64,000 nucleotides of DNA from JBBDWK01 sp040902885 (GTDB taxonomy: Bacteria; Acidobacteriota; Terriglobia; Bryobacterales; Bryobacteraceae), in NCBI GenBank assembly GCA_040902885.1, contig JBBDWK010000098.1, positions 11,644 through 75,643 of the forward strand. Direction: 5' to 3'. Under the pieces are notes generated by a model. That model saw nothing but the letters and a program-made list of their open reading frames with translations, did no database searches and was not told the origin of the DNA. Shown one piece after another: positions 25,753-36,003 of the stretch (positions within the stretch are counted from its first letter, which is position 1; each line of letters starts with the position of its first letter). The position numbers and the translations under genes are program-made.

Positions 25753-28700
25753 ATGAAACATCTGCGCCCCCGGTTGTTCGTATTGTCCGTTCTGTTGTCG
25801 GGCATGGCAAACGCGCCTTCATTGGCACAGAGCACCTTCGGTTCGGTGGTAGGGACGGTGCGGGACTCATCTGACGCGGTTGTGGCAGGAGCGCGCCTGC
25901 GGTTAGTCAATCTCGGAACGAACGAGAGTCACGCCGGAACCAGCGATCGCGAAGGATTCTTTCAGTTCGGCAACCTCACTCCAGCTGCCTATCGCCTGGA
26001 GGCGGAGATGCCGGGCTTCCGGCGGTACGTGCGCGACTCCATCCTGGTCGAGGTGCAGCGGACCATCCGTCTGGACGTGACACTGTCCCTGGGCCAGGCT
26101 TCCGAAGTGATCGAGGTGACCGGCGAGGTGCCCTTGCTGGATTCGAACAGCTCTTCACTCGGTCAGGTTGTCGAGCGGCGAAAAATTGAGGAACTGCCGC
26201 TCAACGGCAGGAATCCGCTCGCACTCGTGGCTTTGGTTCCAGGAGTGGTGCCGCAGGGCGGGTCGCTGGCGGCGCCGTCACTGCCCAATTTTTACGCTTG
26301 GGGCAATTTCCAGATCAGCGGGGCGCTCGGCAACCAGAGCGAGACGATGCTGGACGGTGGAACCGTACATGGCATGCTGATGAACACGGTGCGGCTGGTT
26401 CCGACGGAAGACGTCATCCAGGAATTTAAAGTTCAAACGAACACCCTCGGAGCGGAGTTCGGTCACAGCTCGGGGGGTATTATCAACCTGACGACCAAAT
26501 CGGGTACGAACGAGTTTCACGGGAGTGCCTTTGAGTTCCTGCGCAACTCGGCGCTCGACGCCAGCACGTTCTTCAATAACGCAAACCGGATTCCCCAGCC
26601 CATCCTGCGCCAAAACCAGTTCGGAGGAACAATAGGCGGACCAATCGTGAAGAACCGCCTTTTCTTCTTTGGAGGCTACGAAGGCTATCGGCAGCGGAAG
26701 GAGCAGGCGGTGCTGCTTACCGTACCAACGGCTGAGCAGCGCGCCGGCGACTTTTCCGAGACGCGAGACGCAGCGGGTAATCTGCTCCCGATCCATGATG
26801 CTCTGACAACGCGCCTGGACCCGGCAACGGGACGAAACATTCGCGACGCCTTTCCCGGGAATATCATCCCTCGAGACCGCCTGGATCCCGCGGCGCTGAC
26901 ACTGGGCGGCACCATCATGGCGCAGCCGAATGTCGCGGGCGCGCGTTTCACCAACATCAACAACTTTGCAACCAATGCATGGCAGATCGCGGACTCGGAT
27001 CAGGTGAATGCTCGCATGGATTTCGCCCAAAGCGACCGGCAGCGCTTCTTCGGGCGATATTCGTACTGGGACTCCGGCACCCCGGCCGTGGACCCGTACC
27101 GCAACGGCACAATTTATCTGCTCTACCCGGACTTTCGAAAAACGCATCAGGTCCTGGTCCAGGATGTGTTGACGCTCTCCCCGTCGCTGGTGGTGGATGT
27201 CCGCTACAGCCTCATCAAGTTCGATTACGAACGCATTCCGCCGACCCGCGGTATCGACCTCTCTTCTCTGGGCTTCGCGGAAAATCTGCAGCAACAGATT
27301 CCGGAGAACTTCCGGCATCTGCCGAATTTCACAGTCCAAGGGATGAACCCCCTGCCCGGCGGCGGGCCGATCGGGCAAAACGAGCAGACGCATCAGATTA
27401 TTGGCGGCGTCACCAAAGTGACTGGCCGGCATACCGTAAAGGTAGGAGCCGATATCCGTGTCTACCGGTTGGGCTACACGCAAAGCAACGACCCTAGCGG
27501 CGCATACAACTTCACAGCGCCGTACACGGCTCGCGATCCCTTCGCCGCCGGTGGGTACGGTTTTGCGTCTTTCATGCTCGGTTATGCCGCGTCCGCTTCC
27601 CTGAACACACCGGCTTATCTGAATGAGCAGCGGATCTACCGGGCGTTATATATCCAGGACGACTACCGCCTAACCCGCAACCTGACGCTGAATCTCGGGC
27701 TGCGTTGGGATCAGGACGGAAGCATCACCGAGCGCAACGATCAGTTCAGTTCGTTCCTGATGGACGCGTCCCATCCATGGTCGGGTCCAACGGGACTTGC
27801 GTTGCGAGGCAGGCTGGCCCTGGTAAATTCGCCGGACCGCCAAACCCGCCATTGGGCAGACCAGTACAACAAACAGTTCGCGCCGCGCGCCGGTTTTGCT
27901 TACAGCGTTACCGATAAGATGGTGCTTCGCGGTGGGTACGGAATCTACTGGCTGCCGCTGAGCATTGCGCGTCGCGAGAACCTGGTGGAAGCAACGGCGA
28001 CAGGCATCAGCCCCTTCCTCGGTTCTCTGGATGGCGGAAGGACTCCTTACCGCGTGCTCAGCAATCCGTTTCCGGATGGCATTACGCAACCCGTAGGCCG
28101 GAACCCGAACTTCCAGGACCTCTTGGGCGGGCAAGTGATATCGACGACGCTACCCACCGGCGAACGTGCGTATACGCAGCAGTGGAACTTTAACGTACAA
28201 CAGAACCTTGCCGGCAACGCGATGGTGGAAGTCGGTTATGTCGGACTGAAAGGGAATGGTTTGCCCCTCAACGTCTATCCGCGAAATACTCTCACCCCGG
28301 AAACTCTGGCGTTGGGAACCGCATTGACCACACAGGTGGCGAATCCGTTCTTCGGTCTGGCCAGCCGCGGCGTGCTCTCCACGCCGACTGTCGCTCGGGG
28401 GCAACTGCTGCGGCCATTCCAACAGTTTGATAACGTGACCGTCCGGGGGTTCTTCGTGGGTAACAGCAATTACCACTCCCTGCAGATGAAATTTCAGAAG
28501 CGGTTTCAGGCGGGAGCCGGCATTCTGGTCAGTTATACGGCATCGAAGTTAATTACAGATATCGAAAGCCAGACCTCCTGGCTGGAGCCAACCGCCGTGG
28601 TGCAGAATCCGTACGATCTGCGGGCCGAGCGTGCTTTGTCGAGTTCCGACGTGCCCCAGCGCCTGGTGATCAGCGGTAACTTCGATCTGCCGTTCGGAAA

Positions 28701-29163
28701 AGGCAAGGCACTATTAGGCAACGCTTCCGGCTTTGGGGGCAGGCTGATCTCGGGTTGGGTAATCAATGGCATCTTCACGGCGCAGAAGGGAGCGCCTCTT
28801 TTCCTCACGACCGCGGCGAACCAGACGGGGTCGTTGGGCGGCGGCAGCCGGCCGAATAGCAGCGGGCAGAGCGCTGCGCTGAACGGTCCGGCACAGCAGC
28901 GCCTGAACCGCTGGTTCGATACTTCGCAGTTCACCGCACCGGCCGCGTTCACATTCGGCAACGTGTCCCGGACGCTTCCCGATGTGCGGGGGCCGGGGAC
29001 CAACAATCTGGACTTCTCGGTATTCAAGAACACGCGCTTCGGCTCGGAAGAGCGGCTCAATCTGCAGTTCCGCGTGGAGTTCTACAACCTATTCAATCGG
29101 GTGCAATTCGCCCCGCCGGGAACGGCCCTGGGCACGCCGCAATTCGGCGTGATCACGAGCTAG
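25753..29163 (+). CDS. Oar-like TonB-dependent receptor with a premature amber codon 16 codons from the expected end
   Basis: 1136 residues from ATG 25753 (GGAGGAG upstream; earlier in-frame starts overlap the divergent sulfatase). A signal peptide ending near APSLAQ is followed by a carboxypeptidase-like Ig domain (GSVVGTVRDSSDAVVAGA), a plug (VERRKIEELPLNGRNPLA) and a large beta-barrel. The frame closes at TAG 29161-29163. Beyond it the same frame continues for 15 sense codons ending QFALKLQF, then TAG at 29209-29211, exactly how Oar proteins normally end. One CAG-to-TAG change would explain this. It removes the last strand and its aromatic beta-signal, so folding may be impaired unless the codon is read through. 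Substrates of Oar receptors are mostly unknown; the sulfatase neighbour suggests a glycan. Confidence 0.9.
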   Translation: MKHLRPRLFVLSVLLSGMANAPSLAQSTFGSVVGTVRDSSDAVVAGARLRLVNLGTNESHAGTSDREGFFQFGNLTPAAYRLEAEMPGFRRYVRDSILVEVQRTIRLDVTLSLGQASEVIEVTGEVPLLDSNSSSLGQVVERRKIEELPLNGRNPLALVALVPGVVPQGGSLAAPSLPNFYAWGNFQISGALGNQSETMLDGGTVHGMLMNTVRLVPTEDVIQEFKVQTNTLGAEFGHSSGGIINLTTKSGTNEFHGSAFEFLRNSALDASTFFNNANRIPQPILRQNQFGGTIGGPIVKNRLFFFGGYEGYRQRKEQAVLLTVPTAEQRAGDFSETRDAAGNLLPIHDALTTRLDPATGRNIRDAFPGNIIPRDRLDPAALTLGGTIMAQPNVAGARFTNINNFATNAWQIADSDQVNARMDFAQSDRQRFFGRYSYWDSGTPAVDPYRNGTIYLLYPDFRKTHQVLVQDVLTLSPSLVVDVRYSLIKFDYERIPPTRGIDLSSLGFAENLQQQIPENFRHLPNFTVQGMNPLPGGGPIGQNEQTHQIIGGVTKVTGRHTVKVGADIRVYRLGYTQSNDPSGAYNFTAPYTARDPFAAGGYGFASFMLGYAASASLNTPAYLNEQRIYRALYIQDDYRLTRNLTLNLGLRWDQDGSITERNDQFSSFLMDASHPWSGPTGLALRGRLALVNSPDRQTRHWADQYNKQFAPRAGFAYSVTDKMVLRGGYGIYWLPLSIARRENLVEATATGISPFLGSLDGGRTPYRVLSNPFPDGITQPVGRNPNFQDLLGGQVISTTLPTGERAYTQQWNFNVQQNLAGNAMVEVGYVGLKGNGLPLNVYPRNTLTPETLALGTALTTQVANPFFGLASRGVLSTPTVARGQLLRPFQQFDNVTVRGFFVGNSNYHSLQMKFQKRFQAGAGILVSYTASKLITDIESQTSWLEPTAVVQNPYDLRAERALSSSDVPQRLVISGNFDLPFGKGKALLGNASGFGGRLISGWVINGIFTAQKGAPLFLTTAANQTGSLGGGSRPNSSGQSAALNGPAQQRLNRWFDTSQFTAPAAFTFGNVSRTLPDVRGPGTNNLDFSVFKNTRFGSEERLNLQFRVEFYNLFNRVQFAPPGTALGTPQFGVITS

Positions 29164-29218
29164 GCCAACGATCCCCGGCTACTGCAGTTCGCGCTGAAAC
29201 TGCAGTTCTAGAATGCAA

Positions 29219-29275
29219 CCGCTCCCTATGGTCGCGGCTCGGAAATCGTTTCTGAGCCGCGACCAGAGGGAGCGG
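29219..29275. repeat. Palindromic REP-like element, copy 1
   Basis: Two 22-base arms (29219-29240 and 29254-29275) are complementary except at one position, around a 13-base loop. It begins eight bases after the ancestral stop of the Oar receptor gene. A close relative sits at 57720-57782, so it is a dispersed family. It could act as a bidirectional terminator between the converging Oar and permease genes. Confidence 0.75.
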
Positions 29276-29298
29276 ATGGCGGGGCCCTCGCTATCGGC

Positions 29299-31779
29299 TC
29301 ACTCCTGCCGCAGTGCAACCACAGGATCGATGACCGTGGCGCGCATCGCAGGTATTACGCAAGCAGTCACGGCCACAGCGAGAAGAAACCCAGTGACAAG
29401 CAAGAAGGTGAATGGATCCCAGGGCTTCACCCCAAACAACATCGCGTCGAGCAGCCGGGTCGCCACCAGAGCTCCGGCGATTCCCAGCACCAGACCGGCC
29501 GAGGCCAGTTTGACGCCATACGAAACGATGAGCCAGATGATTTGGGGCCGTGACGCCCCGAGCGACAGGCGGATTCCGATCTCGTGGAATCGGTCCGTCA
29601 CCGAGTAGTTCATCAGGCCGTAAATGCCGATTGCCGCGAGCACCAGCGCAATTGCGGAGAATAATCCGAGCGCATTGGCGTAGAATCGTGCCGGCGCACC
29701 GCGCATGGCAACGTGCTGCTGGAGCGTCTTGACGTCGAAAATAGCGAGGTCCTTATCGAAATCGGCGACAATCTTCGCGATCGTCTCCGCCTTGGGGATG
29801 CCAGCTACATGCGAGCGCACAAGCAGCTTGGGACGGAAGCGCTGCCCTTGAAAGGTTCCGGGTATTTCGCGCGTCTGCTGCAAGTGCGATGTATAGACTT
29901 CGGGCCGCGCCGCCATACGTGGTGTGTATTGCGTGTAGTCGGCTATCACGCCGACGATCTCGCGCGGCCTCTCGTCCGGGCCAGCTACCAATGTGATTAC
30001 CTGCCCGACCGCGTCGCCGCCCGGGAAAAACTCGCGGACAAACGCTTCGTTCACCACCGCGACCCACGCACCTCCTTCGACGTCACGATCGCTCAGGTAG
30101 CGGCCTCGCCGCAGCGGGATGCTTAAGGTGTCGAAGAACCCGGCCGTTACCACATTCATCTCGGCCCTGCGCAGCTCCGCGTCCGATGCTGAGCTTGCCG
30201 CGACACGAATGCGGACACCTGGCGACGCGCCCGGTCCCATTGGGACGTTGCCCGCCAGCGCGGCATTCTCCACACCCGGCACAGTGCTCACTTCCCGGAG
30301 CAAATGCTCGCTGAAACGCGCCACGGCGGGCTCCACATAACGGATATCGATCTCCCGTTGAGGAGCGTCCGTCATGTATCGTTTGCCCGTAAGGTGAAGC
30401 TGCGCGACGGTAACATTGTGCGGGTCGAAGCCAAGGCCATGGTTTTGCAAGCGCAGAAAACTGTTGATAGCGAGCCCTGCGCCGACAAGCAGAATCATCG
30501 CCAACGCGATCTCTCCGGCGACCAATGACGACCGCAGCCGCTGCCGCTTTCGGCCGGCCGAACCGCGCGCGCCCTCCTTCAGCGCCTCCGTCACGTCAGC
30601 TTTGGAGCCATCGAGAGCGGGGAATAACGCCGCCAGGACGCCTGCCAAAGCGCCCGCCGCCGCCGTGAAGGAAAGGGCCGGCAGGTTCAACTCGACCAGA
30701 CCCGCGCCTGGAAAGCCCTGCGGGGCCACTGCCCGAAACAAGGCGATGCCGCCATAAGCCAGCGCCAGACCGGCAACGATGCCGGGCACGGCCAGCACAA
30801 GGCCGTCAGACAAGAACTCGCGCATCAGGCGGTTGCGGCTGGCGCCCAGCGCCGCGCGCACCGAGATCTCGCGCCGGCGCGCTGTAGCGCGTGCCAGCAG
30901 AAGGTTCGCAACGTTGATGCACGCGATCAGCAACACAAATCCCACAGCCCCAAACAGAGGGTAAAGTATGGAACCGAGCCTGCCGTTCCTCGCCTCCAGC
31001 ATCGGGGTCACAGCCACTCCGCGGTGGAGGTTGGTATCCGGGTATGCACGGGCGAGATTCGCGGCGATTCCGCTAAGCTCCGATTGGGCCTGATCGAGTG
31101 AGACCCCCGGCTTCAATTTGGCGGTAGCAGCCAGCCAGGGAACGCTACGCTGCATCCACTGAGAACCTGCGGACAGATCGATCGTGTTCCAGAAATCGGT
31201 GCTCGAGGGCTCGCCGAACAACTCAAAGCCCGCTGGGACAACGCCAATAATGGTAAATACGTTTCCATCGACGGTCAGTCTCCGGCCGAGCACGCCGGCT
31301 TCCGCCCCGAACCGGCGCCGCCAGTAAGCCTCGCTGATCAACGCCGGACGTTCGGCTTCTTCACCGGGCTCGAACAGCCGGCCAATCAGCGGCCGTACCC
31401 CGAGCGAACCCAGCAGACCCGGTGTCACGTGCTGGAACGTGATTCGTTCCGGCAATCCTACCCCTGTCGCCGTCACGCCGCCCCCGCCGCCGAACATCTG
31501 CCAATCCTCCAGAGTCTTGCTCTGCGCTCGCCAGTCGAGGAAATCGGCTGTTGTTGCGCCACCACGGTTGTCGCGATTGGGGCTGTTCAAAGCAGTGGTG
31601 AATATCATCACGAGGCGGTCGCCATCGGGATAGGGAAGAGGCCGCAGCAACGATGCGTAGACCAGGCTGAACATCGTCGTGTTGGCGCCTATTCCCAGCG
31701 CGAGAGATAAAATTGCGATGGCCGCGATTCCCGGGTGACCGAGTAACCGGCGGAAGCTATGCACCAAGTCCCGAACCAT
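29299..31779 (-). CDS. ADOP-family MacB/FtsX-type ABC permease
   Basis: 826 residues. It opens with RDLVHSFRRLLGHPG and a first membrane segment (AILSLALGIGANTTMFS), then a periplasmic MacB-PCD domain, FtsX segments (INVANLLLARATARRREISVRAALGASR), a second periplasmic domain and a C-terminal membrane part ending VIPAMRATVIDPVVALRQE. It lacks the short N-terminal ADOP head found in the permease at 5412, and no PadR gene precedes it. The family consists of ABC permeases possibly driving periplasmic conformational work or export; the ATPase is not encoded here. AAGGAG lies upstream of the start. Confidence 0.9.
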   Translation of the reverse strand: MVRDLVHSFRRLLGHPGIAAIAILSLALGIGANTTMFSLVYASLLRPLPYPDGDRLVMIFTTALNSPNRDNRGGATTADFLDWRAQSKTLEDWQMFGGGGGVTATGVGLPERITFQHVTPGLLGSLGVRPLIGRLFEPGEEAERPALISEAYWRRRFGAEAGVLGRRLTVDGNVFTIIGVVPAGFELFGEPSSTDFWNTIDLSAGSQWMQRSVPWLAATAKLKPGVSLDQAQSELSGIAANLARAYPDTNLHRGVAVTPMLEARNGRLGSILYPLFGAVGFVLLIACINVANLLLARATARRREISVRAALGASRNRLMREFLSDGLVLAVPGIVAGLALAYGGIALFRAVAPQGFPGAGLVELNLPALSFTAAAGALAGVLAALFPALDGSKADVTEALKEGARGSAGRKRQRLRSSLVAGEIALAMILLVGAGLAINSFLRLQNHGLGFDPHNVTVAQLHLTGKRYMTDAPQREIDIRYVEPAVARFSEHLLREVSTVPGVENAALAGNVPMGPGASPGVRIRVAASSASDAELRRAEMNVVTAGFFDTLSIPLRRGRYLSDRDVEGGAWVAVVNEAFVREFFPGGDAVGQVITLVAGPDERPREIVGVIADYTQYTPRMAARPEVYTSHLQQTREIPGTFQGQRFRPKLLVRSHVAGIPKAETIAKIVADFDKDLAIFDVKTLQQHVAMRGAPARFYANALGLFSAIALVLAAIGIYGLMNYSVTDRFHEIGIRLSLGASRPQIIWLIVSYGVKLASAGLVLGIAGALVATRLLDAMLFGVKPWDPFTFLLVTGFLLAVAVTACVIPAMRATVIDPVVALRQE

Positions 31780-31823
31780 ATTTGATATCGCTCCTTGGTA
31801 GATAATATCGCAGGAGTTCCGAT

Positions 31824-32732
31824 ATGCTCCACGTCACCAATGGCGAGGCGGTTTCGATTCCTCAGACCGGGCTTCCCGGCCAGGTCGTCTATTGGAGCGA
31901 CATCCTGCACGATGGGCCGGTTCCCCGTGGTTTGCCGCTGCAGGAACTGAGCCGGGTTCGCGAGCGCTTCATCGCCGATTTTTTTGCAGTGCCGCTCTCG
32001 GAGGTTTCGTTTGCACAAAGAGACGAAGCGATCATGCATTTCCGCGATCACGAAGAGGTGATCCTGTGGTTTGAGCACGATCTTTACGATCAACTTCAGC
32101 TCATACAGGTCCTGGATTGGTTGTCGCACCAGGATGTGGGGGCAACTCGAATAACCGTGATTTCGGTTGATTCGTATCTCGGTCCCATGCGGCCTGAACA
32201 ACTCGTCCCGCTCTTCGGAACACGGCACACAGTCACAGCGGTCGAGTTCAGAACGGCGCAAGCAGCGTGGACTGCTTTTTGTTCCCCCGAGCCTAGCGAA
32301 CTCCTTGAACAGCTCGGCTCCGATACGTCCGCACTACCTTTTTTGAGGCGAGCCTTGCTGCGTCACCTGCAACAGTTCCCGGCCCTGCGCAACGGCCTCT
32401 CGCGAGCGGAACGACAGATTCTTGAGGTCGCGGAATCCGGCTTGCATGAATTCCACGAGCTCTTTCCGGCCGCCCAGAAGCTGGAAGAGAGCATTTGGAT
32501 GGGCGATGCGACCTTCCTGCAATGCTTGCAGGGATTGGTGACGGCACGGCAGCCGTTGGTACGCTCGCAGAATAGCGGCTTCGAGAGCACCTCCTTCGGA
32601 CGGCTGGTTCTGGAGGGGAAAGAGGACCATGTTCGCGTCAACGGAATCAATCGTTGGCTGGGCGGCGTGCATCTGTACGAGGGAGCAACGGTGTGGCGCT
32701 GGGATGAAGCGGCCCAGACCATTCGGCCGTGA
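31824..32732 (+). CDS. DUF1835 domain-containing protein
   Basis: 302 residues. The N-terminal DUF1835 pattern is clear (MLHVTNGEAV, VYWSDILHDGPVP, ILWFEHDLYDQLQLIQ), followed by a helical C-terminal half that ends in a winged-helix-like LGGVHLYEG region. The family function is unknown. ATG 31824 is preceded by AGGAG. It is divergent from the ADOP permease with 44 bases between the start codons, and convergent with the third Oar gene. Confidence 0.85.
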   Translation: MLHVTNGEAVSIPQTGLPGQVVYWSDILHDGPVPRGLPLQELSRVRERFIADFFAVPLSEVSFAQRDEAIMHFRDHEEVILWFEHDLYDQLQLIQVLDWLSHQDVGATRITVISVDSYLGPMRPEQLVPLFGTRHTVTAVEFRTAQAAWTAFCSPEPSELLEQLGSDTSALPFLRRALLRHLQQFPALRNGLSRAERQILEVAESGLHEFHELFPAAQKLEESIWMGDATFLQCLQGLVTARQPLVRSQNSGFESTSFGRLVLEGKEDHVRVNGINRWLGGVHLYEGATVWRWDEAAQTIRP

Positions 32733-32737
32733 TCTCT

Positions 32738-35700
32738 TCAGAACGCCAACCGCAGGGCGAACTGGATATCCCGTGGGTCTGTCGCTGAGGAGATGCGGCC
32801 GACCGTGGCGGGAACGCTGATATTGCTCGCCGGAATGCCGAAGTTAGGGTGATTGAGAATATTGAAGAACTCGGCTCGGAATTCCAGCCTGACTTTTTCC
32901 GTCAGCGCGGTGTTCTTGAAAACCGCCGCATCCCAGTTGAAAAAGCCGGGGCCAAATAGCAGATTTCGAGCCGAGTTCCCGTAGGTAAAGGGCGCTGGCA
33001 CCGCAAAGGCAGCGGGATTGAACCACTGGGCGATCGACGGGTTACTCACCTTCGGGTCGCCGACGATGTCCGCTCTGCTGCTGGGCCACCCTAAGGTGGT
33101 GCTCGTGAACGTCACCGAAAACGGTTCGCCGCTGCCGAAGCTGGAGATTCCGGCGATCTGCCAGCCTCCGATCAATTTTCCGACAAGCCCGGAGCGAGAC
33201 GCCCCGAAGCGTTTCCCAGGTCCAAACGGCAAATCGTAAATATAGTTCAGCGCCGTGAAGTGCCGCCGGATCCCGTCAAGGTTGCCCCGGTCCAGCCGCG
33301 TGTTCCGGTTATCCATCGGCGGCAGCACGTGGATCTGCTCGCCGAGCGCTCGCGTGAACTGGTACTCGAGCTGAAATGCGATTCCCGAAGAGAAGCGCCG
33401 CGTAATGCCGAACTGCCCCTGGTGCGTGATCGCGTTCCTTCCGGACTCGTAGTAAGTAATCGGCCCGAATGGCTGATACGGGCGCCGGGGCTGGACGGCC
33501 CCAGGCGCCGGCGGCGGATCATTCAGGTTGAACAGCCGTTCCAGGTGCGTCCCCTTGTTTCCGACGTAGGAAACTCGAACAGCGGTGTTGGCGACAATCT
33601 CGTGCTCGAGGGTGAAATTCCACTGCTGATGGTACGGATTCCGGCGGTTACCCGAGATTGCGTTCAGGCCCGGGCTGGCGGGAATGTTGCCTACACCGGG
33701 GAAGGCGCGCTCGAATGTAAGCGACGGTGTCGATCCGGCCGCCGGCTCGAACGTCTCCGCCACCAGGAACGGCGGATTCAGCGCCAGTTGGAAATTGCCT
33801 CCATAGGCGCCGATCACGTTGTAGAAGATCCCGTAACTTCCGCGCACGATGAATCGCGTGGTCCCAAACGGCCGGTAGGCGAAGCCTAAGCGCGGCGCGA
33901 AATTGTTCCGGTCCTTCTTAATGAAATTGCCGGCGTCGAGATTCACGCTCTCGCCATCCACGACTGGGAGAATCGCACTCAGGCGCGGGTCGCCGGCGCC
34001 TTGCAACAAGACGACCTTTCCCAAGTCGGGATAGAAGTTCGCCATATCCCCGCGGCTATTTTTGAAGAGACCTTCGTATTCGTAGCGGATTCCCAGATTT
34101 AGAGTGAGGTTCGGCAGCGCGTTCCAGTCATCCTGGACAAACCATGCATACCGGCTGTTGGCGGGCTCGGCCTCGACGTTCTTACTGACCCGCCCGGTTC
34201 CCGATGAAACTCCCAGCATGAAGTCTGCAAATGGATGACCGCTGTAGCGGCCGTCGAAGTTAAAAGTGCCTCGAATCGGCGGGGGGTTTTGGAAGTTAAA
34301 CGAGGAGGCGCGCTGGAAATCGAAACCCGCCTTGATCGTGTGGGCCCGCCGCACCCAACTGAGCGTATCGATGATTTCGTAGCTGCGCTGCCGGTCTCCG
34401 GAACCAGGCTGATCGAAGAATCCGCGGAATCCGGTGATGTTGACCGTCGGCAGTCCGCCCAGGCCGGAGACGGGCGAGATCAGGCCGGGGATGATCTTAC
34501 TGGGATCAAACTCGAAATTTTGAGGCTGCCTGTAGTAGTTGACATGCATGAACCCGAAGCGAACATCATTGAGCACCGACGGCGACAGCACGCGCGTGTA
34601 TGATCCTACGGCGTTCTTCGCCGCGGTTCCGAAGCCTCCCCAGTTGCCGAATTTGTCAGTGCCGCTGCCCACGCCGGAAACAAAAGGTCCGTTGTCGGCA
34701 AGATAAAACCGGCCAGTGATTCTATCGTTTGACGTCAGTTGCGCGTCGACCCGCACCGTGGCGCGGTCGTACTTTTCCCGAGTGGGAACGTTGACCGTGA
34801 AGTTGTTGCCAAGGCCTGCCGCGCCGGTGCCCGGACCATTCGGATCCGAAGTGAATTCGAGTAACTCGCGAGCCACGCCGCTGATGCGCTCATTCGGAAT
34901 GCGGTTATTGGGGAACGGCGTGCCCGAGAGCGGATCCCGGATCGCGGGCAGTCCGCTGAAATCGCCGGCTTTGAGCGAGAGAGTCGGCATGGCATGCACC
35001 GTCGTTGTCGAGACCCGCCGGGACAATCCTTCATAGTTGCCAAAAAAGAACAGCTTGTTGCGAATGACCGGCCCTCCCAGTGAGCCTCCAAACTCGTTCC
35101 GGTTAAACGAAGGTTTTGGGAGGTGCGTCGCGAACACGTGCTTTGAGGACAGGGCCCGATTGCGATTGAATGCAAACAGGCTCCCATGAAACTCGTTTGT
35201 GCCGGATTTACTGACCACGACGACCTGGGACCCGCCACGACCAAACTCCGCCGACCCGCCATTGGCGATGACCTTGAATTCCGCAATTGACTCCAGCGAA
35301 GGCGCGAGCGGAAGGATTCGTTCATTGCCCACGTCGATGTTGGCGGCTCCATCCACTGTCATGTTGGCTGCGCCAAACCATGCGCCGCCCGCAACCATTG
35401 GATTGATGGTCGCCTTTTGCACGCCGGGCGCCAGAATCATGAGGCCTAGTACGCCCGTCCGTCCATTCAATGGCAGGGAAGTGACTTGCTTACCATCCAC
35501 GACGTGCCCGATCGAAGAAGTCTCCGACTGCACCACGGGCAATGTGGCCTGCACTTCGACCTGAGTCGTGACGTCGCCGACATCCAGCTTGACGTCAACG
35601 CGAACAGTCTGATCCACGAACACATTCACGTTGCGTACCACGCCTGTCTTGAAGCCCGAAGCTGCCACGGTCACTGTGTAGACGCCGGGTTCGACGTTGG

Positions 35701-35923
35701 TGAGCGTATAGTCGCCCTGCGCGCTGGTCAGCGTCTCTGCCGGGATGCCCGTGTTGTCGTTAAGGAGCGTGACCTTGGCCCCTTGGACTAACGCGGCGGC
35801 CGGATCCGTCACGCGCCCCACGATGACGCCTCGAGTGGTTTGCGCCCGGACCGCGCCGCTGGGCAATACAAACGAAGTCCACACAATGAACGAGACAGAA
35901 AGGAAAAGCCTGTTCAATCGCAC
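32738..35923 (-). CDS. Oar-like TonB-dependent receptor
   Basis: 1061 residues from GTG 35923, with AGGAGG nine bases upstream. A signal peptide (about 1-27) precedes a carboxypeptidase-like Ig domain (GVIVGRVTDPAAALVQGA), a plug (VDGKQVTSLPLNGRTG, then FGRGGSQVVVVSKSGTNEFHG) and a large barrel ending DIQFALRLAF with the terminal aromatic beta-signal intact. Oar proteins are outer-membrane receptors for large, generally unidentified substrates. A good promoter and two tandem 14-bp repeats lie directly upstream, matching the arrangement at 25666-25726. Confidence 0.93.
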   Translation of the reverse strand: MRLNRLFLSVSFIVWTSFVLPSGAVRAQTTRGVIVGRVTDPAAALVQGAKVTLLNDNTGIPAETLTSAQGDYTLTNVEPGVYTVTVAASGFKTGVVRNVNVFVDQTVRVDVKLDVGDVTTQVEVQATLPVVQSETSSIGHVVDGKQVTSLPLNGRTGVLGLMILAPGVQKATINPMVAGGAWFGAANMTVDGAANIDVGNERILPLAPSLESIAEFKVIANGGSAEFGRGGSQVVVVSKSGTNEFHGSLFAFNRNRALSSKHVFATHLPKPSFNRNEFGGSLGGPVIRNKLFFFGNYEGLSRRVSTTTVHAMPTLSLKAGDFSGLPAIRDPLSGTPFPNNRIPNERISGVARELLEFTSDPNGPGTGAAGLGNNFTVNVPTREKYDRATVRVDAQLTSNDRITGRFYLADNGPFVSGVGSGTDKFGNWGGFGTAAKNAVGSYTRVLSPSVLNDVRFGFMHVNYYRQPQNFEFDPSKIIPGLISPVSGLGGLPTVNITGFRGFFDQPGSGDRQRSYEIIDTLSWVRRAHTIKAGFDFQRASSFNFQNPPPIRGTFNFDGRYSGHPFADFMLGVSSGTGRVSKNVEAEPANSRYAWFVQDDWNALPNLTLNLGIRYEYEGLFKNSRGDMANFYPDLGKVVLLQGAGDPRLSAILPVVDGESVNLDAGNFIKKDRNNFAPRLGFAYRPFGTTRFIVRGSYGIFYNVIGAYGGNFQLALNPPFLVAETFEPAAGSTPSLTFERAFPGVGNIPASPGLNAISGNRRNPYHQQWNFTLEHEIVANTAVRVSYVGNKGTHLERLFNLNDPPPAPGAVQPRRPYQPFGPITYYESGRNAITHQGQFGITRRFSSGIAFQLEYQFTRALGEQIHVLPPMDNRNTRLDRGNLDGIRRHFTALNYIYDLPFGPGKRFGASRSGLVGKLIGGWQIAGISSFGSGEPFSVTFTSTTLGWPSSRADIVGDPKVSNPSIAQWFNPAAFAVPAPFTYGNSARNLLFGPGFFNWDAAVFKNTALTEKVRLEFRAEFFNILNHPNFGIPASNISVPATVGRISSATDPRDIQFALRLAF

Positions 35924-35972
35924 TGAAATGCCTCCTGGCAGTTACGGGATCACTCCCGCAGGTATGGGCGCA

Positions 35973-36001
35973 ATACTACTACCTTTGCTACTCCCGGTCA
36001 A
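35973..36001 (-). promoter_or_regulatory. Candidate promoter of the third Oar gene
   Basis: On the minus strand TTGACC (36001-35996) and TAGTAT (35978-35973) are separated by 17 bases. The GTG start lies about 50 bases downstream. Confidence 0.55.
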
Positions 36002-36003
36002 AC

